A DNA stretch of 19,554 nt from DATDVT01 sp035289905 (GTDB lineage: Archaea > Nanobdellota > Nanobdellia > SCGC-AAA011-G17 > GW2011-AR18): assembly GCA_035289905.1 (NCBI GenBank), contig DATDVT010000040.1, positions 1-19,554 of the forward strand, given 5' to 3'. The position numbers and the translations under genes are program-made. A model generated the notes under the pieces. That model was not told the origin of the DNA, did not search any database, and saw only the letters and a program-made list of their open reading frames with translations. Positions 1 through 6,579 of this stretch are shown here, piece by piece. The first letter of the stretch is position 1. Every line of letters begins with the position of its first letter.

Positions 1-1
1 C

Positions 2-460
2 AAAAATTGTTTTAAATGTTTATTTAGTGAACCGAGTGAAATAATTGAAGGATGTAGTAGATTGGGGGTAATTAATACTGCAGTTTACTCTATTGCTTCT
101 TTGCAGGTAATGCAAGTGATTAAAATAATAATTAAAGAAAAGTATTGCAAGGATTTAATTGTTTATGATGTATGGAAAGAGAGATTAGAAAAGATTAAGG
201 TTATTAAGAAAGAAAGTTGTTGTAATACTTTTGAATATTTAGAAGGTAAAAATTATAGATCTGTACAGAGATTATGTAATGGTAAATATCAGGTAGATAC
301 AGGAAAGGTTAGTTTAATTGAATTAAATCAAAAATATGGTGGTGAAGGAAGTATTTATTTTTTGAAATTAAAGGATGTTATTTTTTTTAAGGATGGGCGA
401 TGTTTAATTGATGCTCGTTCTGAAGATGAGGCTAAGGCTATTTTAGATAGATATTTGTAA
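2..460 (+). CDS. E1-like adenylyltransferase (ThiF/MoeB/UbaA family), C-terminal part
   Basis: The reading frame is open from the left edge, so this is the C-terminal half of a gene that begins outside the window; a TTG at 62 is an internal codon, not the start. The first visible residues carry a CxxC (NCFKC), then GCSRLGVINTAVYSIASLQV, which matches the zinc-binding and crossover-helix region of ThiF/MoeB/UbaA proteins. The tail, with LCNGKYQV and a final FKDGRCLIDARSEDEAKAI, matches the usual C-terminal strand-helix of the family (normally FPDGRAIVKGT...). Family role: ATP-dependent adenylation of the C-terminal Gly-Gly of a small sulfur carrier. In archaea UbaA-type E1 enzymes activate SAMP proteins for tRNA thiolation and protein conjugation. 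The carrier at 1196 and the thiolase at 1380 fit that job. The ATP-binding part cannot be checked here. Confidence 0.88.
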   Translation, partial: KNCFKCLFSEPSEIIEGCSRLGVINTAVYSIASLQVMQVIKIIIKEKYCKDLIVYDVWKERLEKIKVIKKESCCNTFEYLEGKNYRSVQRLCNGKYQVDTGKVSLIELNQKYGGEGSIYFLKLKDVIFFKDGRCLIDARSEDEAKAILDRYL

Positions 461-522
461 AAGAAATAATTTTTGGTTAGGTTATAAAGAAGAATTATTA
501 GCTATTTTTTAATTGCTATATC

Positions 523-530
523 TTTAAAAA
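523..530 (+). promoter_or_regulatory. TATA box for the 202-aa unknown gene
   Basis: TTTAAAAA lies 23-30 nt before the ATG at 553, the spacing expected for a leaderless archaeal transcript; no Shine-Dalgarno is visible. Confidence 0.5.
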
Positions 531-552
531 TTTTGTATTAATATAACAAAAT

Positions 553-1161
553 ATGAGTTCTGTTATTGAGTTATATAAAGCTGAAAGAACTAGATGGTTA
601 AGGACTTTTAGTGAGACTATTTCTAAAATGAGGGAAAAAAATCAGACTAGACCATTTAGAGAAAGACAGAGAATAGAAGAGATTTTTGATAGATATGGAT
701 CTTATAAAACTATGGATCTCACTTGCTTGGCTGAATCTTTAGATATTCTTTCTGGAAGATACTATAAATTTAGGTGGGATTATGAAGATAAAGCTAAATC
801 GTTTTATTTGTTTTGTTTAAAGGTGGGATTAGAGGGTAGATATTTACCTAAAACCTATGTGATTTTTGATAAGATTCTTGAATCTGTTTGGGAGAGACAA
901 AGGACCATAATTAAACCTTCTCCGGAATTGGATTTTTTGTGTTTAAGCTTATTTGAAGATTTTTTAATAGGGAAACTAGGGATTGAAATAGAATCTAACT
1001 CTGTATCGTTAAGAAAATTAACATACGATGAGGTTTACAGACAATGCGCTGAAAAACGTGTAAATTTTAGGGATATAGAAAGACATTTAATAAAGTTTGA
1101 GGAATTGGATAAAAATTTTATTAAGAGTATTGCTAAAAATATTGCTCAGATTGGTTCCTAA
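553..1161 (+). CDS. Unrecognised 202-aa protein inside the thiolation cluster
   Basis: I do not recognise this family. The protein is mixed-charge, soluble-looking and mostly helical. It has an Arg/Glu-rich N-terminal third (residues 1-45), a middle rich in Tyr, Phe and Asp (residues 60-95, with the patch GRYYKFRWDYEDKAKSFYLF), and a C-terminal helix-rich part. There is no signal peptide and no CxxC or nucleotide-binding motif. The ATG at 553 is supported by a TATA box 23-30 nt upstream. It sits between the E1-like gene and the sulfur-carrier gene on the same strand, with its own promoter and 34 nt before the next ATG. The position suggests, but does not show, a link to sulfur transfer or tRNA modification. 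Confidence 0.75.
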   Translation: MSSVIELYKAERTRWLRTFSETISKMREKNQTRPFRERQRIEEIFDRYGSYKTMDLTCLAESLDILSGRYYKFRWDYEDKAKSFYLFCLKVGLEGRYLPKTYVIFDKILESVWERQRTIIKPSPELDFLCLSLFEDFLIGKLGIEIESNSVSLRKLTYDEVYRQCAEKRVNFRDIERHLIKFEELDKNFIKSIAKNIAQIGS

Positions 1162-1164
1162 AGA

Positions 1165-1172
1165 CTTATAAA
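1165..1172 (+). promoter_or_regulatory. TATA box for the sulfur-carrier/thiolase pair
   Basis: CTTATAAA is 24-31 nt before the ATG at 1196. The downstream thiolase at 1380 has no space for its own promoter, so both genes probably use this one. Confidence 0.55.
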
Positions 1173-1195
1173 TTTAATTAAATTTTATAAAATAG

Positions 1196-1387
1196 ATGAA
1201 AGTATATATAGATCGTGGGTGTAGAAATGTAGAAATTACTAAAGAATTGGTTCAAGATATTTTATTTGAATTAAATATAAACCCGACTACAGTTTTAGTT
1301 AGTGTTAATAATGAATTAGTTGATATTAATTACAAAGTGAAACAAGGAGATAAAGTAGAGATATTGAGTGTGATTTCTGGTGGTTAA
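1196..1387 (+). CDS. Ubiquitin-like sulfur carrier (ThiS/MoaD/SAMP type)
   Basis: This 63-aa protein has the size and pattern of the beta-grasp sulfur carriers: alternating strands, NNELVDINYKVKQGDKVEIL near the end (the usual N-x-x-V-x-x-x-x-L-x-x-G-D-x-V-x-I-L pattern), and a C-terminal ISGG. The terminal Gly-Gly is the residue pair that an E1 enzyme adenylates and that becomes a thiocarboxylate or is conjugated to lysines. The stop follows directly after the second Gly, so no processing is needed. Its gene overlaps the thiolase start by 8 nt, and an E1-like gene ends about 730 nt upstream. Together this points to a SAMP2/TtuB-like role in tRNA 2-thiolation. ThiS or MoaD roles are less likely, because no thiamine or molybdopterin gene is in view. 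Confidence 0.88.
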   Translation: MKVYIDRGCRNVEITKELVQDILFELNINPTTVLVSVNNELVDINYKVKQGDKVEILSVISGG

Positions 1388-2273
1388 TTGTAAAAGATGT
1401 AAGGACAAGCCAATATATAATCGATTATGCAAGAGTTGTTTTTTAAGATATTTTGAAAAAAAGGTAAGAAAAACAATTAGAGAGTTTAAATTAATTGAAA
1501 AAAATGATAGAATTTTAGTTGCATGTTCTGGGGGTAAAGATTCAACTAGTATTTTGTATTTGATGAAAAAAATTTTTTCTAAACGAACTGATTTAGTAAT
1601 TGAGTCTATAGCTATTGATGAAGGTGTTAAAGGATATAGGGATGAGAGTTTGAAATTTTTAAAGGGTTTTTGCAAGAAAGAAAAAATTAGATTACATACC
1701 TATTCTTTTAAAAAAGAGTTTGGAAGGAATTTAGATGAGATCATCAAAGGAAAGAAACCTTGCTCTATTTGTGGTGTTTTACGAAGAAGATTATTAAATG
1801 AAAAGGCTAGAGAGTTAAAAGCAACTAAATTAGTTACAGGGCATAATTTAGATGATGAATGTCAAAGTATTTTAATGAATCAATTTAGAAGAAATATAAG
1901 ATTAGGGGCTAGATTGGGGCCTAAAACTGGTGTTTTGGATGATGAGAGTTTTGTTAAAAGAATCAAACCTTTTTATTTAATGTTAGAGAAAGAAATTGCG
2001 GTTTATGCTTTTTTGAAGGGATTTATGACTAAGCTAAATGAATGCCCTTATGAAAATCAATCTTATAGAAGTAAGGTTAGGGATATGATTAATGAATTTG
2101 AACAAAAATACCCTGGAACTAAGAGTTCTATTATTGCTTCTTTTTTGGAGATAATACCTTTTTTAAAGAATGAATATGGTTCTAAAGGGGATTTAAAATT
2201 TTGTAAAGAATGTGGTGAACCTTGCTCTCAAGATATTTGTCAAGTTTGTAATATTATTAAAAAAATTAGTTAA
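1380..2273 (+). CDS. tRNA 2-thiolation enzyme, NcsA/Ncs6/TtuA family
   Basis: A 297-aa PP-loop ATPase. Seen: an N-terminal zinc finger (C4, C7, C17, C20), the PP-loop SGGKDST at residues 50-56, a CSIC pair (C128, C131), GHNLDDE at 154-160, a third cysteine C222, and a C-terminal zinc ribbon (C275, C278, then C287, C290, with C282 between). C128, C131 and C222 match the three cysteines that hold the [4Fe-4S] cluster in TtuA-type thiolases. Family role: adenylate the target uridine and replace its oxygen with sulfur delivered by a ubiquitin-like carrier. The target is U34 in Ncs6/NcsA enzymes and U54 in TtuA. Start: GTG at 1380, overlapping the carrier gene, chosen because the first zinc-finger cysteine is residue 4. 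Which uridine is modified cannot be decided from sequence alone. Confidence 0.92.
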   Translation: MVNCKRCKDKPIYNRLCKSCFLRYFEKKVRKTIREFKLIEKNDRILVACSGGKDSTSILYLMKKIFSKRTDLVIESIAIDEGVKGYRDESLKFLKGFCKKEKIRLHTYSFKKEFGRNLDEIIKGKKPCSICGVLRRRLLNEKARELKATKLVTGHNLDDECQSILMNQFRRNIRLGARLGPKTGVLDDESFVKRIKPFYLMLEKEIAVYAFLKGFMTKLNECPYENQSYRSKVRDMINEFEQKYPGTKSSIIASFLEIIPFLKNEYGSKGDLKFCKECGEPCSQDICQVCNIIKKIS

Positions 2274-2361
2274 TTATAAATAATCTTTATTTTTGTATTT
2301 TAGGCATCCATATACAATGTAAATTCTATAAGTAATTCATTTTTAACTCTTGGCGAAAAGG

Positions 2362-2370
2362 TTAAATATA
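2362..2370 (+). promoter_or_regulatory. TATA box for the zinc-ribbon gene
   Basis: TTAAATATA lies 29-37 nt before the ATG at 2399. The 125-nt gap after the thiolase gene is otherwise unremarkable. Confidence 0.4.
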
Positions 2371-2398
2371 CGTAGAAAAACAAGGAATTAGGGATAGT

Positions 2399-2761
2399 AT
2401 GGTTAAATGCAAATGTGGGAATCTAGTAGATATTAAAGAGATGAAATATGGATTAAATGGAAAAGAATTGATTTGTAATCAATGTCATCAAGTTCAACAA
2501 GCTAATTTCAAGAGAAAGATTTTTGGTGGTAATATAGGAATAAATAAAATTGTGGGTAATAAAAAATTAGGATCTGGGGATAGAATGCTTTATTATTGTG
2601 ATCATTGTGGATTTAAATTTTCTAGAAAAAAAGATTTTTTATTTAATGGAAGATGTCCGAATTGTTCAAAATTTGCAGTAAAAGAAAGGAAAATAGAATT
2701 AGCCCAGAGTTTAATAGATGATGTTGATAAATGGGAAGAGACCAAAATATTAAGACGATAG
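2399..2761 (+). CDS. Double zinc-ribbon protein, function unknown
   Basis: A 120-aa basic protein with two probable zinc sites. The first is CKCG near residues 4-7 paired with CNQC near 26-29. The second is CDHC near 67-70 paired with CPNC about residue 87-90. Between them is a Gly/Asn/Lys-rich stretch. The second motif reads YYCDHCGFKFSRKKD, which resembles rubredoxin/C2C2-type ribbons found in many small archaeal nucleic-acid-binding proteins; this comparison is from memory. No catalytic motif is visible. It overlaps the next gene by 31 nt in another frame, so the two are probably co-transcribed. Ribosome or RNA binding is plausible but is inference. Confidence 0.75.
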   Translation: MVKCKCGNLVDIKEMKYGLNGKELICNQCHQVQQANFKRKIFGGNIGINKIVGNKKLGSGDRMLYYCDHCGFKFSRKKDFLFNGRCPNCSKFAVKERKIELAQSLIDDVDKWEETKILRR

Positions 2762-3225
2762 GTTATATCTCTTTAGCTTATGATGAATTGTACTTGGAGG
2801 AACAATTACATAAGTTGGATTTGATAAAAGAGAATATTAATATTTCTGGGAGAGTACTCGATATAGGTTGTGGTACTGGTATTTCTACAAGATATTTTAA
2901 TGCGCTTGGTATTGATCCTTGTAAGGAATTAATTGAGATTGGTTCTGGTGATTTAAAAGTCGCTAATGGAGAAGATCTATGGTTTAAAGATAAAGAATTT
3001 GATTTTGTTACTTGTATTACTTCTTTGCATAATTTTGAGGATTATAATAAAGGATTGTTTGAGATGGAGAGGGTATTGAAGGATGAAGGAAGATTAATTA
3101 TAAGTTTGTTAAAAAAATCTAAAAGATTTAAAGATATTTCTGAAGTAATTGAAAAAATATTTATTATTTTTAATAGGATAGATGAAGGTAAAGATATGAT
3201 TTTTTTTTGTGAGAAAAGGATTTAA
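2731..3225 (+). CDS. Small class I SAM-dependent methyltransferase
   Basis: A 164-aa protein with the Methyltransf_11 pattern. VLDIGCGTG at residues 42-50 is the SAM-binding glycine motif. GIDPCKELIEI follows as motif II, then FDFVTCITSLHNFEDY as the motif IV/post-motif region, and ERVLKDEGRLIISL as the usual final strand and helix. It is shorter than typical members (about 200-250 aa); the missing part is mostly C-terminal, so it may have a minimal lid. The substrate cannot be inferred. The start ATG at 2731 lies inside the upstream gene; any later start would cut into the helix before the glycine motif. The stop codon overlaps the TATA box of the downstream tRNA gene. Confidence 0.85.
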   Translation: MGRDQNIKTIGYISLAYDELYLEEQLHKLDLIKENINISGRVLDIGCGTGISTRYFNALGIDPCKELIEIGSGDLKVANGEDLWFKDKEFDFVTCITSLHNFEDYNKGLFEMERVLKDEGRLIISLLKKSKRFKDISEVIEKIFIIFNRIDEGKDMIFFCEKRI

Positions 3226-3228
3226 ATA
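3221..3228 (+). promoter_or_regulatory. TATA box of tRNA-Arg, overlapping the methyltransferase stop
   Basis: TTTAAATA is centred about 28 nt before the first base of the mature tRNA. It contains the stop codon (3223-3225) of the preceding gene. Confidence 0.5.
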
Positions 3229-3252
3229 ATAATTGTTGTTTTTATAATTATT

Positions 3253-3326
3253 GCCCGAGTAACATAACTGGATAATGTACCGGACTCCTAATCCGGAGAT
3301 TGCAGGTTCAAATCCTGCCTCGGGCG
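3253..3326 (+). tRNA. tRNA-Arg, anticodon CCU
   Basis: The cloverleaf folds fully. The acceptor stem GCCCGAG/CTCGGGC has 7 perfect pairs. The D stem is ACAT/ATGT with GG in the loop. The anticodon stem CCGGA/TCCGG carries the loop CTCCTAA (anticodon CCT at 3287-3289), the variable loop is AGATT, and the T stem GCAGG/CCTGC carries the loop TTCAAAT. The discriminator is G and CCA is not encoded, so CCA must be added after transcription. No intron. It reads AGG, a useful Arg codon in this AT-rich genome where AGA/AGG dominate. The D stem is weak (three A-T pairs in four), which is unusual but still complementary. Confidence 0.96.
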
Positions 3327-3968
3327 CTATCTTAACTTATAGAATCTTTCTGCATATTTGCATTTATTCATTATTCCAGCAATAATTGCTTTGTAAACTA
3401 TTGGGACTAATAATGTGTAAGTAAATACTTTTTGTGATTTGAATTTTTTTAAGGCTTGTATCTTTTTTTTAAACGTTGTTGAAATGTCTATATATATTCT
3501 TGGGTGGGATTCTTCTATAACATTCCATACTTCAAATGCATAAAAAGAAATTTTTTTTTGTGGGTCTAAAGAGACTAATATTTTAGTGATTGCTTTATTT
3601 ACTGCTCTGTGGTCTGTATGAGCATCAAATGAAGAATGTGTAAAAATTTTAGTTGGTTTAAATTCTATAATTATTTCTTTTATTTTCTTTTCTATTTCAG
3701 GAGTATCTAATTCTTCACTTAGTTTTCCATCTTTTAAACCTAAAAAGATTGTTTCTTCTGTTCCTAAAAATTTACCTATCTCTTTTGCTTCTTTTAGTCT
3801 TTCATTTATTACTATCTCTTTATTTAACCATGGTGAAGAACCCTCACCATTAGAAACTAAAACTGTAGTTACATTAATATTCTCTCTAGCGAACTTTATT
3901 ATTGTACCACCCATGCCAATAGTTTCATCATCAGAATGTGCTACAAAAACTAGAATTTTATCTTTCAT
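3327..3968 (-). CDS. PIG-L/LmbE-type zinc N-deacetylase
   Basis: A 213-aa protein with the two signature motifs of the PIG-L family. FVAHSDDETIGMGGTI has H11 and D13-D14 as zinc ligand and catalytic base. FDAHTDHRAV has H117, D119 and H120 and supplies the remaining zinc ligand. Members remove acetyl groups from N-acetylglucosamine-type sugars on lipids or small molecules (GlcNAc-PI, mycothiol and bacillithiol precursors, polysaccharides). The substrate here is unknown; a surface glycan or glycolipid would fit a cell carrying the glycosyltransferase at 11377. It has no signal peptide, so it is cytosolic or membrane-associated. The TAG stop is directly next to the last base of the convergent tRNA-Arg gene. 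Confidence 0.9.
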   Translation of the reverse strand: MKDKILVFVAHSDDETIGMGGTIIKFARENINVTTVLVSNGEGSSPWLNKEIVINERLKEAKEIGKFLGTEETIFLGLKDGKLSEELDTPEIEKKIKEIIIEFKPTKIFTHSSFDAHTDHRAVNKAITKILVSLDPQKKISFYAFEVWNVIEESHPRIYIDISTTFKKKIQALKKFKSQKVFTYTLLVPIVYKAIIAGIMNKCKYAERFYKLR

Positions 3969-3990
3969 ATATTAAATAAGAATTAATTGG

Positions 3991-3999
3991 TTTTTAAAA
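3991..3999 (-). promoter_or_regulatory. TATA box for the deacetylase gene
   Basis: On the minus strand TTTTAAAAA is 23-31 nt before the ATG at 3968, directly after the rpl11 stop codon. The deacetylase may therefore be transcribed independently of the upstream operon. Confidence 0.45.
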
Positions 4000-4632
4000 C
4001 TATTTTTTTTCTACTGTTGTCTCTTTAGCTACTTCTTTAGCTGCTTTTTCTTGTTCTTTCTTTTTATTTGCCTCTTGCACTTTTTTTTCTAATTCTTTTT
4101 GTAAGACTTTAAAACTTTCTAATTTTTCTTTTGGGGTTTCTGTTGTTTCTGATTTTATTTCTTTATCATATTTGCCAGCATTAACCTCTTTAATTATATC
4201 TATTGCTTTTTTATTTTCAACTAAGACGCCCATTGAATTACATGATCCTAAAACAATTTTGATAGCTGATTTTAGATCTCTTATAAAAAATGAATCTTTT
4301 TTCATTTTAGCAACTTTGATTATTTGTTCTATTGAAATTATACCAACAAATAGTTTATTTGGTTCTCCAGAGGCTGTTTGAATATTAATTTCTTTTTTTA
4401 TTAATTCGGAAGCTGGCGGTGTTCCAATTTCTAATGCAAATTCTTTTGATTCAATATCTACAATTACTTTTACTGGTACTTTCATACCTTTGAAATCTTT
4501 GGTTTTTTCATTAATTTGGGAGATTACTTGACCGATGTTTATTTTTAAAGGACCGAGAGCGCTGCCCATTTGTGGTCCAGCTACTGCTTTACCTCCATCA
4601 ACTAATACTTCTACAGTTTCTTTTCTTCCCAT
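4000..4632 (-). CDS. rpl11: Ribosomal protein uL11 with a long charged C-terminal tail
   Basis: Residues 1 to about 155 are standard archaeal uL11: an N-terminal domain with VDGGKAVAGPQMGSALGPL, the PPASELIKKE linker segment, and an RNA-binding C-terminal domain ending in GSCNSMGVLVENK...EVNAGKYDKE. It binds the GTPase-associated centre of 23S rRNA and helps recruit translation factors. Archaeal homologues are usually about 160-165 aa; here a Lys/Glu-rich, probably helical or disordered tail of about 50 residues follows. The gene is 26 nt downstream of spt5 and is probably in the same transcript. The usual downstream L1, L10 and L12 genes do not follow; a deacetylase does. Confidence 0.95.
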   Translation of the reverse strand: MGRKETVEVLVDGGKAVAGPQMGSALGPLKINIGQVISQINEKTKDFKGMKVPVKVIVDIESKEFALEIGTPPASELIKKEINIQTASGEPNKLFVGIISIEQIIKVAKMKKDSFFIRDLKSAIKIVLGSCNSMGVLVENKKAIDIIKEVNAGKYDKEIKSETTETPKEKLESFKVLQKELEKKVQEANKKKEQEKAAKEVAKETTVEKK

Positions 4633-4658
4633 TTTAGACTTTTGAAAATAGAAAATTA

Positions 4659-5132
4659 TTAAGAGTTATCTTCTTTTTCCTCCCCTTCATCTCTTCTAAT
4701 TACTTTTATAGAATCCATTTTAACAGTTACTGGAATAGGAATTGCTGCTTCTAGTAGTTCTACAACTACTTCTTCTTTTTGTTCATCAATTCTTTTAACT
4801 CTTGCTTTTTCTTTTTTGAATGGTCCTGTAATAATCTCTACTATATCTCTCTCTTGAATATTAAGTTGTGTTTTTACTTGTTCTAACATTGGTTCTATTT
4901 CCTCATATTTTAGTGGTTTTGAGAGTAACCCTTTTGCATATGGTACTCCAAAAAAAGACTGTTTTGCATCAATTTCTGAAGAAGCTTCTATAAAAATATA
5001 GCCTCTCATGCCTGGAGTTGATGTAACTGAGAATACTTGAAGTTTTTTCTTTTTAACATTTGATTCAATAAAATCCATTACTTGTTCTTCTCTGCTTGCT
5101 GTAGTTTTAACAGCAAAAATTTGTATTTCCAT
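4659..5132 (-). CDS. spt5: Transcription elongation factor Spt5 (NusG-like)
   Basis: At 157 aa this has the length of archaeal Spt5. The N-terminal NGN domain (about residues 1-85) includes IFAVKTTASREEQVMDFI and MRGYIFIEA. A KOW domain follows (about 95-150), with RDIVEIITGPFKKEKARVKR as the KOW signature. It binds the RNA polymerase clamp with Spt4 and increases processivity, and it may couple to the ribosome. The acidic C-terminus (DEGEEKEDNS) is an extra not needed for the fold. The gene follows secE and precedes rpl11, a conserved archaeal order. A TATA box 24-32 nt upstream suggests it can also start its own leaderless transcript. Confidence 0.96.
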   Translation of the reverse strand: MEIQIFAVKTTASREEQVMDFIESNVKKKKLQVFSVTSTPGMRGYIFIEASSEIDAKQSFFGVPYAKGLLSKPLKYEEIEPMLEQVKTQLNIQERDIVEIITGPFKKEKARVKRIDEQKEEVVVELLEAAIPIPVTVKMDSIKVIRRDEGEEKEDNS

Positions 5133-5155
5133 GCTAAACGAAAGAAGGATGAAAG

Positions 5156-5164
5156 CTTATAAAT
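5156..5164 (-). promoter_or_regulatory. TATA box for spt5-rpl11
   Basis: On the minus strand ATTTATAAG is 24-32 nt before the spt5 start. It falls just after the secE stop, giving an internal promoter within the ftsZ-secE-spt5-rpl11 cluster. Confidence 0.55.
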
Positions 5165-5172
5165 GTTGCTAT

Positions 5173-5364
5173 TTACTTTAAAAATATTTGCCAGATTATG
5201 TTTATTAAAGAGCCCATTACACCTAGAATAAGAAGGCCTAGTCCTGTAACCTTTAGAACTGTTATTAATTCATTTTTATTTGGCTTTTTGGTTAGTTGCC
5301 AAACTCTTTTACTTTCTATTAAAAATGTTTTAAATTTCGTTAGATATTCTCTTCCTTTTCCCAT
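5173..5364 (-). CDS. secE: Preprotein translocase subunit SecE/Sec61-gamma
   Basis: A 63-aa protein with the archaeal SecE layout: a basic amphipathic N-terminal helix (residues 1-35, ESKRVWQLTKKPNKNEL, matching the conserved R-V-x-x-x-x-KP segment) and one transmembrane helix (about 38-60). It clamps the SecY channel of the Sec translocon. The position between ftsZ and spt5 is the standard archaeal context and confirms the call despite the small size. Confidence 0.94.
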   Translation of the reverse strand: MGKGREYLTKFKTFLIESKRVWQLTKKPNKNELITVLKVTGLGLLILGVMGSLINIIWQIFLK

Positions 5365-5384
5365 ATGATTAGAAAAATCTATAT

Positions 5385-5393
5385 GTTTAAAAG
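5385..5393 (-). promoter_or_regulatory. TATA box for secE
   Basis: On the minus strand CTTTTAAAC is 21-29 nt before the secE ATG, in the 54-nt gap after ftsZ. Confidence 0.5.
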
Positions 5394-5418
5394 TTTAACT
5401 GATTAGTAAAAATAATAT

Positions 5419-6537
5419 TTAATCAATAAATTCAATTCCTAGATCATATTTTTGGGTTTTCTTTTTATTTTCGATTTTACTGACTCCTTTTATTTGTGTT
5501 GAATGTACCCCAGTAATTATTATTAAGGTTCTTATAGTTTTGTCTAAATCTTCTAATATTTGTGCGCCCCATATGACTCTTGCATCTTCATCTAATCTTT
5601 CTGCTACTGTTTCGACAATTTGTTTTGCTTCATCTAATGTCATATTTGGACCACCTGAAACATTAATTAAAGCACCTGTTGCTCCAGAAATATCTACATC
5701 TAGAAGTGGATTTTGAATAGCTTTTTCTACTGCTTCTAATGCTCTATTTTCTGAATCAGATTCACCTACCCCAATCATTGCTACTCCTCCGTTGCTCATT
5801 ACTGTTTTTATATCTGCAAAATCTAGGTTTACTAATCCGGCTTTAGTTACAAGTTCTGCAATTCCTTTTACAGCGTTTGTTAGGATTTCATCTGCTACTT
5901 TAAAGGCTGTATGTAATGGTAAACCAGGGCATAAATCTAATAATTTATCATTTGGAATAATGATTAATGTATCTGCATTTTTCTCTAATTGTTCAAGACC
6001 ATAATCTGCATTTGCTCTTCTTCTTTGACCTTCCATAGAAAAAGGAATAGTCACTATTGCAACAGTTAAAATATTTAATTTTTTAGCGATTTCAGCAACT
6101 ATGGGCGCTGATCCTGTACCTGTTCCACCACCCATACCACATGTAATAAAGATTATATCTGAGTTTTGTAAACATTCTCTTATTTCTTTTTCAGATTCTC
6201 TTGCTGCTTCTTCCCCAACCTTTGGAATACTACCTGCACCTAGACCGCCAGTTAGTTCTTTACCGATTAATATTTTATGGTCTGCATTTGTATAAAGGAG
6301 ATCTTGAGCATCAGTATTTATAGCCACTGTTTCTGTGCCTACAATCCCTACTTCAGACATACGGTTAATGGTATTACCACCACCACCACCACAACCGATT
6401 ACTTTTATCTTTGCTTTTTGTTGATTAACTAATTTCTCTAATGCTTCATCTACCTCAGTTTTTTTTCTATCTTTTGAAGAAATATTATATGTGGGTGTAT
6501 TTGTTCTTAAATTTGCCTCTTTAATTATACTTTCCAT
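5419..6537 (-). CDS. ftsZ: Cell division GTPase FtsZ
   Basis: A 372-aa tubulin-like GTPase. Seen: a variable N-terminal arm (1-42), the GGGGN nucleotide loop at about 50-55, the tubulin signature GGGTGTG at 136-142, and the T7 catalytic loop NLDFAD at 237-242, which completes the GTPase site of the adjacent subunit. The C-terminus ends DLGIEFID after a basic linker, similar to the short conserved tail that binds membrane anchors. It polymerises into the division ring at mid-cell. It is the first gene of the ftsZ-secE-spt5-rpl11 group and has a TATA box 24-31 nt upstream. The CCACCA-type repeat on the plus strand around 6379-6396 is only its glycine loop. Confidence 0.97.
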   Translation of the reverse strand: MESIIKEANLRTNTPTYNISSKDRKKTEVDEALEKLVNQQKAKIKVIGCGGGGGNTINRMSEVGIVGTETVAINTDAQDLLYTNADHKILIGKELTGGLGAGSIPKVGEEAARESEKEIRECLQNSDIIFITCGMGGGTGTGSAPIVAEIAKKLNILTVAIVTIPFSMEGQRRRANADYGLEQLEKNADTLIIIPNDKLLDLCPGLPLHTAFKVADEILTNAVKGIAELVTKAGLVNLDFADIKTVMSNGGVAMIGVGESDSENRALEAVEKAIQNPLLDVDISGATGALINVSGGPNMTLDEAKQIVETVAERLDEDARVIWGAQILEDLDKTIRTLIIITGVHSTQIKGVSKIENKKKTQKYDLGIEFID

Positions 6538-6560
6538 ATTGGGATGTTTGAGAAACTACT

Positions 6561-6568
6561 ATTTAAAG
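6561..6568 (-). promoter_or_regulatory. TATA box for ftsZ
   Basis: On the minus strand CTTTAAAT is 24-31 nt before the ftsZ ATG, in the 42-nt gap after the FKBP gene. Confidence 0.5.
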
Positions 6569-6579
6569 TTTATTAAATC

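Noticed and set aside
62..460. Separate short gene starting with TTG at 62
   Set aside because: The frame is open to the left edge and the upstream codons carry the family's CxxC, so this is the interior of a larger E1-like gene.
1316..1675. 119-codon minus-strand ORF
   Set aside because: Lies antisense to the sulfur-carrier and thiolase genes, has low-complexity composition and no promoter; a shadow frame.
6379..6396. CCACCA-type tandem repeat
   Set aside because: It encodes the GGGGG nucleotide-binding loop of FtsZ on the minus strand, so it is a codon effect and not a repeat element.
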